DNA of 64,000 nt from contig JAVDOI010000002.1 in assembly GCA_032191485.1 (NCBI GenBank), forward strand, positions 6,111,846 to 6,175,845, read 5' to 3'. Each line of letters opens with the position of its first letter. Positions within the stretch are counted from its first letter, which is position 1. This document shows positions 34,173 through 45,792 of this stretch, piece by piece. Below the pieces are notes generated by a model. The model had not been told where the DNA came from and did not search any database. It was given only the letters and a program-made list of their open reading frames with translations. This stretch comes from Leptoclinus maculatus (lineage: Eukaryota; Chordata; Actinopteri; Perciformes; Stichaeidae). Both the position numbers and the translations under genes were made by a program.

Positions 34173-36547
34173 ATTAACAAACAGAACAGCAAATCAACCC
34201 AACAGCTTCAAGGACTACTGTGTTTGATAGAAAGGCGCTCTGCTCTTTCAGAAGTAAAACACAGTGAAATGAGTTTCTTCAGTTAAAACAGAGAGTGAGC
34301 TCATGTATTTTTATGTAACAGGCGTAAAGGCAGGAAAGATCAGAATCTGTAATGGAAATGAAAGCTTTGCTTCACTGTGGTGGAGATGATCACCCCTCCA
34401 GCCGTGTTTGATCCAAATATAGGAACTAAACAGCTAAACACTCACTGGAAATCTAAATTGTACATCCTGAATGCTAATCAGCATCTCTGGAGAGAGAACG
34501 GCTGAGTGCAAGATGAAGATCTCAGTGACGATAATGACCGCTGATATGTTGCAGCCAACATTAATTAAAGAGGACTGATTCTTAAAATCCATGACGGTTT
34601 GGTCACAGCCGCTGATTACACACACTCATCTAACTTCATACCTGAACGTGTACTCGTCCATCCCCTCAGGTGGGGGCAGCTCAAAAAGGTGAAGTGACTG
34701 CTTTGGAAAAAAGGCCCAGAGCCAGTTTCCAGTTTCCTATTATCTTCCATTGAGGGTGGTGTGGATCAGTTTATAGTAAAACTCACTGTAACTCCAAACA
34801 CACACACACACACACACACACGGTCCACTGTCTCTCTGCACCTGGAACACTTGCATCACTTATGGGCATTGGGTGTCATGGCAACAGTTTCTAAGGCGAC
34901 GGCAGAAAAGCTGGATGATGATGATGATACAACAGGAAGAGTTGATGGACAGCTCAGGGCTGAATCCACCTCCACTGACCCAGCTGTGACCTTTGACCTC
35001 CTAGTCCTGAGATTATGTAAAACACCAATCCAACAATATTATTATAGTGATGTAATCTGTGGTATTAGTTTGTAGAGTAAAACTATTTTATACTGATTAT
35101 AGGCTTTACAATAAACCATATCTATCTTTAGGTGTCTATAGCAGTTTTGGTGAGGTTTGATATAATTAGCGGCGACGAATAATTATTTTTGTTATGAATT
35201 AATCTTCCAATTATTTATTTTTATTATTTGATCATCGTTTTGTATACAAAATGGCAATTTAAAAACAAATGCCCCTCACATGCTCTAAAAGCCAAAGTTG
35301 GCCCATTGGAAATTGTCCTTGCATCAGTCCAAAACCCCAAAATAATCAGTTAATTAAACTCTTATTATAGACAACCAGAAATATTAACAAATGTTAATGT
35401 CAGGGAAGTTCCAATCAGCAATTTTGCTTAAAAAAGTAACTCACAGATGATTTATCGATCCAAACAGTGGCAGCTTCGTTTTCTAACAGATGTTTAAATC
35501 ATCATGCTTCATCTCTGGTGATGTTGCAATATTCTAAAAATAAAAGCCTTACCATGTGAGGACATTCAATAGTTTATTTACCTCACTGGTGTTTGCATCA
35601 AAGGGGTTCTCCAGTGATTCAGTCTGTCACATTCAGAAAGCAGCTGGACTTGTGAAGACGGATCAAATAAATTGGTAAACACCCACATACATCTTTCAAA
35701 CTTCACACCTCCATGTTTGTAATGCAGTTCTAGAGTTTCTTGCCTCAAGCCTAAAACCAGATAACCCCGATGACATCACTCTGAGATCATCAGGGTTATT
35801 TTGTCAGACTTTAGTAAAGCTCCCTTCAGAGACTCAGGAGAGATTGTACAAATGCTATTTTTACAGGCTGAGTAGTACTCTTCCTGAAGAGTAAACTGAA
35901 GTTAAAAAATATTAAATAATAGTGGCCCCTTTAAGTTGATGATATATTACTCCTTTAATATTCTTACAAGAGTTGTAGGACTCCTGCTTGGAGTCATGGT
36001 ATTTAGATACTTATGTGTGCTGGGATGATTTAATATATCCTAAAGGGGACTGTGATGATTTTGCACAATGATCCAGCTCATCTTATAGCTCCGGTAAATG
36101 ATATCGAGACGTGCGGTGATCTCATTGAGCTTTACAGTGTTTCAACACCGTGTACTTCTCCGGTAGCCCACTCCTACCGGGACCACTTTAACAAATGTAA
36201 CACGGGATGGAAAACAGCACTTTTCCCGTAAGGAGGAGGTTATCGCAGCAATTCAGGAGAAAAGAAACACGCCAATCACATGACTTGTTATCTGCCCGGA
36301 TACCAGTGTAGCGGAGTGGGGATCTGAGGATGGAGCGGCGAGGAAAAAAACACCCAGAAAAAAGAAACACAACACGGCAGGACGGATCACAGCGCTCACT
36401 CCCACCCACATGTGATGACTCACGCATGAGTCACCAAACGTGACGGTAAGAAGACCAGCGCCACTTCTCTGGAATAATAACACAGCAGGGTCACTTACAG
36501 GCTCATACCGGGAATCCATGCGTTTCTGATTTACTCCCCTTCGTCCT

Positions 36548-36569
36548 GGGGGGGGGGGGGGGGGGGGGG
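36548..36569 (+). repeat. Poly-G tract, 22 G
   Basis: Uninterrupted G run in the intergenic region. It may form a quadruplex and may be mis-sized by sequencing. Confidence 0.9.
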
Positions 36570-37992
36570 TCGTCTGTTATAGAGGCAGCACTTCTGGGAA
36601 AATAAAAGCACTCAAATCCTGCCGTGAAACATCAAAGCCGCAGAGGAACAAACTTTGTCTGACAGGCTTCTTATTTGAGAACATGCACGTGCACTTTTTT
36701 AAAGGCATGTTTAATGCAGCAGACCTGTTATCAGTCACCATTTAGTGTCAGTTAGACCCGTACAGGGTGCATGTCAGCAGTCAGAGGGAAGTATTGTAGT
36801 ATTACTACTACACTTATTGGACCGCTGTAGGTACTGGGTACTTTGCAGGATACAATTTAATGTTGTCATATAAATGTGTTTTAAACTACCAATCACGGTT
36901 GAAACGGCAGCAATATGAGCAGTTCGAGCAGTAAAATGATACTTAATAGGAATAATAATATTCCAATGACATATTGTATAAAGATACAACTTTCATGTAA
37001 CAAGTACTTCTACTTTTGCACTTTTCTTGAAGTATCATTTTAAAATCTGGGCTTGCAACAAAGTATTTCTGCAGTGTGGTATGAGTACTTTTACTTAAGT
37101 AAAGGTACGCAAGTATTTCTACAACTGGTCAGGACCGGAAATATGATCGTATAAGCCCTTTTTCAACATACGAAACTACAGTAACAGTAATTTCAGCTAA
37201 ATAGGTTGAGCAAAAATACATGAGGCACAAATGTTTTCTTCATCTTACTGATTACATTTACTATGTACAGCAGCAAGAAAGAGGTTTTGAGTTTGGTTTC
37301 TCTCCTAAGTTCAGCTGGATGAAAGTTCGAAGACTCGAGATGAAACCAAAACCAGTGGGACCAAGAGAGAAAGACCAAAGACCGAAACCAGAATGCAGAA
37401 CATCAACCCCAGTCATGACTGTAAAGATATAAATAACCAGCTTACTGTACATTCATGTTTATTAGCGTTCATCAATATTAAAATAGAAATCCTTGCTACT
37501 GACAATTCCTCAGACTACAGACAGAGTACAATCTTTTATTGCACTCATTTTCACAATGTAAAAACATTTTATTAAACGTTTCTTCCAAAGAGCACCTTGA
37601 AGAAAACCAACAGATGTAAACCACCAGGTTACTGTTTAAGATGCTTAGTGATGGTAAAAGTGAACATATTGGCAGCCACACACTCTGATCTCCACAACGG
37701 CTCCTCAGAAACCCACGGCAGACGTCACGGAGACTACGTCCATATTTTATACAGTCTATGGATGGAAGCACACCAGCTGTGACGCCGCATTCATCCGGGG
37801 GCGTTAATTAAGTAGTACCCTACTACTTCTGACCCCCCCCCCTGCATAGACCACACACCCTTCTTTGAACTCAACCTTCTCAACAACACAGTCCTGTGAA
37901 GTTTAGTGACGGCATCTTGGAAAAGTACTCAAAACCTCTTCTGTGGAAGTTCCTGCTACAGTCGGTGTCTCGTGGACAACATTTTCCCACGA

Positions 37993-38230
<238 letters not shown>

Positions 38231-38281
38231 CTAGTAGTTATTAAGAAACTGTGTGCAAATACATTTTCTTTAAAATACACA

Positions 38282-38287
38282 TTTATT
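38282..38287 (-). terminator. Candidate polyadenylation signal for top3a
   Basis: Minus-strand AATAAA (TTTATT on plus) about 630 bases after the top3a stop. If used, the 3' UTR includes repeat copy C and ends about 50 bp before the long CA array. Confidence 0.4.
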
Positions 38288-38340
38288 CATGACAGACAGC
38301 AGCTTCTAAAAGAACCCTTTTTAAAATAACCAGCTGAGCA

Positions 38341-38500
38341 AAATCAGGTTACATACGCAGAAAAGTCTTCATGCTAAGCTAAGCTAACTGCTAGCTGTAG
38401 CGTCATATTTACTGTACAGACTCAAGAGTGCTATCAAACCTTCTCATCTCACTCCTGGCGAGAGAGCAAAAAAGTGTATTTCCTAAAACGTTGATACTGA
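38341..38500. repeat. Palindromic MITE-like repeat (copy C, one arm)
   Basis: Contains TCATGCTAAGCTAAGCTAACTGC, CATATTTACTGTACAGACTC and CTTCTCATCTCACTCCTGGCGAGAG, the right arm of the family seen at 33911. It lies within the inferred top3a 3' UTR. Confidence 0.6.
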
Positions 38501-38918
38501 AAGTTAAGTGGACCCCAAAATGACCCCTAACTTTCCTCCCAGGGGCCAGAAGAGATCCGTCCTTCTTGAACAAGCTCACTGCAGATCTGAGGAGAACTGA
38601 GAAATTAGAGCGGGATGAAAACAGAGAGAAAAGGACGTTGCCCCGTTTTTGTATAACAGAGCTGTCATTGTGCTGAACGACTGTGACTGGGTAAAACAAT
38701 TTCTGATTCCGTCTGAGCCGGAGTCATTGCGTGACTTTAGTCTTGTGCTCAAAGCTGTTTTTGTCACAATATAACTTTACAGGACGCATACGGGGTCTTG
38801 TTTGTATCCTTATACACCAGAAGAAGAGGTCCACCCCCTGTGAAGAGGTACTTACAATCTGAGTTGCTGCATATTTGAAAAATAAAATCTGACTCCACAC
38901 AGTGTCTGAAAGCGGCGG

Positions 38919-39991
38919 TTACCGCTGGGGGCAGGTGACTCTGGTGTGTCCCGGCATGTGGCAGATGCTGCAGGTGCGAGGTTTCCTAGCAGCTGGAGGT
39001 TTGTTGGCGGTGGCCTCTCCCGTGATCTTCCTTCCCTTCTTCCCTGCGTCTCCACCACCGTTAAACCCACCACCAAACACACCTGACACGGGGGGGAAAC
39101 AGAGAGCAAGCGCAACATGATTAGAGATCGCTGCGTAGCGAGCAGAAGATGACTCGGCGTCGGCCCGCTAAGTGGATGCCTCAAGGTCTCCGTGGAAGTG
39201 TTTGTGAGTCGTGACAGCTTTTCTTATCACTAAATAAAGACGGAGGTGAGGAGGATCTCGCTCGCTCTCTCTGGTGTTTCATCTCTGTACATCTTTTCTG
39301 CTTTGCTCGCAGAGAGATGTTTTGAATAAACAGTGTTGACGAGCGCACAGAAAGCATTAGATGAGTCCAGGCTCACGGTGTCAATCACCTGTCAGATTAA
39401 TGCAGTCAAGAGATTTAACTGTGAGAAATCAAACGTAAAGCACTGCAAGTGTCTGTAATGTATCGTACATGTCTATGTATTAATGGGTGTTCTTCCCTTT
39501 AATTTGACTCAGAGTTGGCTTGTGATGCAAAGGAAAGAGAATGTGATGATTTGATAAGCACCACAGACTGAAATCAAAGAAACATTTGAAGATGGATTTT
39601 CTAAAAGTCCCCTTTTAAACAGCACAGCTGATAGTAACAGAACTCTAATTCTGCACTGTGACAGGCAGTTATATTCCTTTATGCAACAAAGGTGTTGTAA
39701 TTATTTATTTTTGATAGTAAATATCGGCTGTTAGCGACCCGTGGCCGATCCATCGGAACCTATTTAACCTAATGATGGCGCTAGAGGAGTTATTTCAATT
39801 CCTCCTGAGGGGCGAATGAATGTCGGCACCGGACTTCATGGCAATAGATCACTTTCTACACTTTCTAATAGAGATGGTTCAGCCTGGACCGCCCGCCCCC
39901 CTGCTAGCATAGCTAAAAATGTCTCATTCAAAGGATAGTAATTTCAGGCCTCAGTGTAATAACAAGAAGAACATTTGAATTTACATTTGGA

Positions 39992-40035
<44 letters not shown>

Positions 40036-40996
40036 TCTTGCCTGGTGGGGGTTCGTTCTCATCGGCCCACAGGAAGAAGCCACACTGCTGGTCTCTTGGT
40101 TTCCCGCAAGTGTGGAACATCCGGCCCTTGTTTGGCCCGTCCTTCTGCACCGTGAGCATCACCGCTGCCTCGTTACAGTTACACATCGTCTGTCCCGCGT
40201 GTCCTCCTGCACCCCCCTCCTGCCCTCGGCCCCCTCCTCCAGGGGTGTTCCTGAACCCCAGGGGGAGCCTCGGTGGGGCTTGCAGCGGAGGACCTCGACT
40301 CTGCGGCTCCCCCTGCTGACTCGGCTGATCCGCCCACAGAAAGAAGTTGCAGCTTCCGGCGTTGCACTTGTAGAACTGCCGACCTTGGTTGGGACCGTCT
40401 TTGCGCACGGTGAGGAGGACCGCGTCCTGACCACAGTTACACACGATGGCCTCGCTGTTGCCGTCCACACCACCGCCACCGCCGCCACCCAATGGAGGTC
40501 GTGGCTGCGGGGTCCAGGAGGGGATCGGGGGAAGGGACGGTCGAGGATTTGACCTCGGGGGTCTAGGGTGCTCTGGTCTGGGGGGCCTTGGAGCTGGTTG
40601 ACGAGGACCGTCTCCTCCTCCTCCACCACCACCACCACCTCCTCCTCCTCCTCCTCCTCCTGCACCACCACCTCCTCCTGCCCGAAGGTACTTCAGGTCC
40701 AGCACCTCTCTGAGCGTCTCGTCACATCCACCGATGCAGCCAACGAATTCTAAAGGCATCATGGGAGGGAGGCTGCCCCTGCGGAACTTGAACTTTAACC
40801 TGAAGAGTGTCGGACACACAAGAAACAAATGTTGAAGAACCTCAGTATTCACACATGTGATGAAAGATTCTTCTTCTTCACTGACTGCAGTTGTTGTTCC
40901 GACTGTGTGCGGAGTTTTGAAGTGAATATTTAATTAATTGTAAGAAAAGTTATACATCATTACTCAACACACACCCACACAGTACACAAAGTCAAC

Positions 40997-41038
<42 letters not shown>

Positions 41039-44000
41039 AAGTGAAAGCAGCTTCTCAGAAAGCGGCTGAAGGATCCTAACCTTCTAAATGAGTGAGTGTA
41101 CAACAAAAGTTTGAATAATGCAGCAGGTTGCTGTAGCGACCGGCGAGGAGGCCGAGGGAGGAGAGTTTATTAATGCACACATCTTGCTGTTAACAGTTAC
41201 ACAACACGCTGAAATCTGATTAAAAAAAACAAAAAAAACTGTTATATTTTCTGAGAGTAAACGCTGCAGTTCAACTTTGAGCTCTGTACCAGATCGGTTG
41301 CTATGGAAACAGATGCTGGTGTGGAGCTCTTTGGCTCGATGCTCGTGAGGGCGCCCTAGATCTGTGCTGAGCCGAGGCACGTGCTCAAGGGGTTGACGCC
41401 CACTCGTGTAAACGAGAATTTGGACAAGTTTCTTGCACTGCTGAAGCCACCGAGAGCCTCATCTGCTGTTTGTTGTTGTGTTTGCACGGGAAGCAGCGCC
41501 CCCCCCCCCCCCCCCCCCCCACAACACTAATCTAAGAAATGAAAGCTGTGTGTTGAAGGTCAACAAGGAAACAGGGAACTCCCTTTTACTGTTTTTATGG
41601 TCTAATTTTTTATATATTTTTATTCTTGTGAAGCACTTTGTGATCTTGCTCTATAAAAAGTGCGACATAAAATAAACTTTACTCACCAAACAGATAAACA
41701 TCGTTACATACAGATGAGCAATGTAACCGATGTTGTGCGTATACTCTGGATTCTAGCTGAAGCCAATAGGCAGATTACCTGATTAGGCTTTAAAACATGA
41801 AGTTGGGGGGACTCACAAGAGACATTCAAAAGATATTGCGAGTCGACATGCTGGCAGCTCTCCGAGGCTGTACTACCTGATGACGAGTACATTGAATGTG
41901 TAAAACCTGGATCTAAAGTCAAATCTACTCCTCTATGAATTCATCTGATTCGCTAAATATCTGAACACAAACTGATGTGCAAAGCAGGTAGGATGATGAA
42001 TCTTTATGAAAACATGTTATTGTGAGCTATTGGCAGGCTGAACTATCTTGATCATGAACAATATTTTTGTATGTTAAGTTTGTTACGATGTTAAGTAAAC
42101 AGCGGTCTAGTATAAAATGAATACTTACATGTGAACAGGGTGCGGCTGACAGGTGGGACAGACGCTGTCGTCTCTGCTCACCTCCAGCACCGTGTCGGGG
42201 AACCACACTGCAGTCTTACAGGCTGGGTAGCCCGTGCAGGACAGGTACCTACTGCAGGAGGACAGGCCGAGTCAGAGAGCCTACTGGAATACTGTTCTAG
42301 CCCATTTACCGCACATTTGTACAAAGCATACTTTACTGTCGTTAGATTGCTCTCCTACCTTTCAGGCACACTTTCTTTATTGGACAATCAACTTGTAAAA
42401 CCTTGACCCTCACCTGTTTCCCTCCCTCTTCCTCTTCAGCACCATGTCCCGCCTGCAGTGAGGGCACTTCCTGACCGGCAGCGGCATCTCCATGTCCTGC
42501 TGCTCCTCTTCGGCGATCTCCTGAGCTGCTCCCAGATAAGGCGACAGGGCTTCATCTAACCTGAGGCAACAACAGAAAATGACCTTTTTACCCGGGTCAC
42601 AACAACCTGCAGTGACTCCAGCACGAGTGTCACTGATCCGTCACTTTAAAACACGACACGGTTCTGCTCATTTGGGCCAGAAATACACAAATCTGCTCCA
42701 AGCTAACTAACTTTTTCGCCTTCCTGACGGACTCGATGAAGACGGTCTTGTATTTCTGGATGTGGTTCTGCAGCACGCTCAGTTTGTCCTTCCTGCCCTC
42801 TGATACCAGCTTCAGGTCAGCCTCCAATTCAGCACGCAGGTTTGGTTTGGACATCTCATATCCCATGGAGTTGTAACCTAAACAAACACACACACATTTT
42901 GATAAGTAACATAGTTGAGTGACGGGCAAAGGCGTAAGGGACGCTATCTATGTATTAAAGCACATTGTGTATTGCATTATGAAGTGTGTGTGCGTGTGTG
43001 TGTGAGAGAACATACCCTCCACCAGTCCCATGCCGAGCTCTCCAGGCAGAAACCTCTGATCAGCTGTTAAGCCCACATACATGCGACTCTTGATGGTCTC
43101 GATGTGGTCTGCATGGGTTGCATCGGTGCCTGTGACAGTTCATACAGTTTGAGACAAAACAAAGAACAATTCTATGTTGACTTGACAAAAGAGTCCCTTT
43201 TGTGGGATCCTTCAATTACTTGCGAGGGGTTGAAAACACATATGTTTAAAATAAATCTGTCTCATGTCTGTGTGTGTTCACACCGTACCGATGCCGTGCT
43301 TCTCCATCAGGGATATGAGGTCGGCTTCAGTGAGCAGCTGCGGAGGACTCGTCTGTCCGTCCACCATCTCGACAGCAGAGGGCTGGAACTGAGAGCCTTG
43401 TTCGAACACTGGAATCACCTGGCCCGTACAAAGCAGGTTTACTGGAGGTATCACACACAACCTTTTCTCTGGGTTTAGTAGTTAAGAAGCGTTTAGATTA
43501 GGCCGCCAATTAAGTTCATAGTCTGTTATCACAAAAACACACGCATGTCATACCTTAGCGCTCCACCTGTCATACGGGTAAACGTCCAAGTAGTTCCTTG
43601 CAATGATCATGAGCCCCGAGGTGGAGAAGTTCTCCTGGGCGATGTCAATGTCCACCACAGTCTCCTGCCCCAAAGCATCCTGGGATACACAGGCCAGGAA
43701 GTGCCGGACAATGAACTCATACACACGTCCTTCATTGCCCTGGACGCAGAAGAAAACAGAAGCGATCCGTGAAACTTTTTAACATAATGTTTCCATTGTG
43801 TTGTTGAGAAAAAAAAGAAACAGTTAGGTAGGACAAGGACTGTTTGGGCGCAGAACGACATGCCACCATTTACCAACAGTGGGTGCATTTTGGTATGATT
43901 GTTTACTATGATGAAAAAGGTAAACAAGAACATTTTAGTCGAAAAAATGACCCCAGAGGGCAAAAAAACTCAGATTACGAGAGGAAAAAAAAGGAACATT

Positions 44001-45413
44001 TGCACAAACTGAGCTCCAGTTTTTGCAGACTTACCTGAAGTCCACCGGAGTACTTGGTGGGGTGTATGGGGGGGTGGGCTTGGTCAGATTTCTTGCCCTG
44101 TCGTGGGTTGGGACCCCCAGGCTGCTCGATCACCCGCTGGGCGAACGTCCCCCAGACCGGGCTCTGTGTCTGCTGCTCCACCAGGGGCCCGAGAGCCAAG
44201 GATGTGGGGAAAATGTTTGTCTCTGTACGGGGGTAGCTGATATACCTGAGCAGAAGAAAAAAAAAAAAAAAAACATACAGTCACAAGTCATCTTCACACA
44301 AACAAGCTAAGAGAGAACTGGAAAAGTGACATTGCTGATTAGCTCATCTATTAAACACCTGACAGACACCCCTCTGCCAGATGGTCTCTTTCTGTGTTAA
44401 AACATAGGCACAACTTTGAGGTGGTTTAAAAACCAGGTAAACAAAAAAGGCATTTGACTGATACCACAAAGCCTCTATTAAGGTGGCTTCCAGCCAGATA
44501 TCTGACTGAAACAAGTTCAAAGGAAACATCACAACTACTGTGGGATGATAAACTGACATTGAGCATATGGTCGGACCAAAGCAATACTTCACAGTAAGAA
44601 TGCACATTACCTAACACACACACTCACCCCTGGCTATAGAGTTTCTCTGCAATTTTCATGGTCTCTTTGGCGCTTATTCTTAGTTTCCGAGATGCAAGTT
44701 TCTCCAGTTCCTGTTGGTCGATGAAGGCAAGGCAAGGCAAGGCAAGTTTATTTGTATAGCACATTTCAACGACAAGGTAATTCAAAGTGCTTCACATAAA
44801 ACCATTAAAAGCATCAAAACATAATGCATAAGAAAAGGAGATTTAAAAACAATTAAGAACATTCATTGAACATTAAAAACAGTCATTAAAACATTAAAAA
44901 GCAGTGTAAGAAATAAAATACAGTAGTAAAATGCAGAAATGCAGGAGATTGATTAATATCCTTGAATCTGGTTCAATTAAAGGCAGCAGCAAACAGAAAA
45001 GTCTTCAATCTTGATTTAAAGGAGCTGAGGGTCTCAGCAGACCTGCAGCTTTCTGGGACTTTGTTCCAGATATTTGGGGCAGAAAAACTGAACGCTGCTT
45101 CTCCATGTTTAGTTCTGACTCTGGGAACAGAAAGTAGACCAGTCCCAGACGACCTAAGGGGTCGGGATGGTTCATAAGGTAGCAGCAGATCACAGATGTA
45201 TTTTGGCCCTAAACCATTCAGTGCTTTATAAACCAACAGCAGGATTTTAAAGTCAATTCTTTGTTGGACAGGAAGCCAGTGTAAAGACCTCAGAACTGGA
45301 GTGATGTGATCCACTTTCTTTGTCTTAGTGAGGACTCGATGAAGGTAGAGGATTGTTCAGAGTGGGACAAAATACTGAAAAAAACAAACCGCATAAACAG
45401 GTGTGTTCTGAGA

Positions 45414-45445
<32 letters not shown>

Positions 45446-45734
45446 ACAGTGTATGCGAGTGGCTGCTTGGCTTTGCATTGTTACCACAGTGTCCAAAGGC
45501 AGCGGTCTCCACTTGCTCTTGGGTTTGCTGGTTACTGAGGTGACTGTTGCTATGGGATCCTGGAAATGAGTGAAAAGGATATTCTGGTCTGTACCTTCCT
45601 ACATGTGGCTTTTAGCCCATTTCATTTAGGCAGATTCACAACACACATTAAAAATGTACTGCTGCGTCCTCCAGCTGCAGCAGGAGGTTACACACGTGTG
45701 GGTGAATTTACAGCACGCGCACACACACGCACAC

Positions 45735-45792
<58 letters not shown>

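Noticed and set aside
37089..37106. Palindrome TACTTTTACTTAAGTAAA as a regulatory site
   Set aside because: This type of sequence recurs in fish dispersed repeats; no gene start lies nearby.
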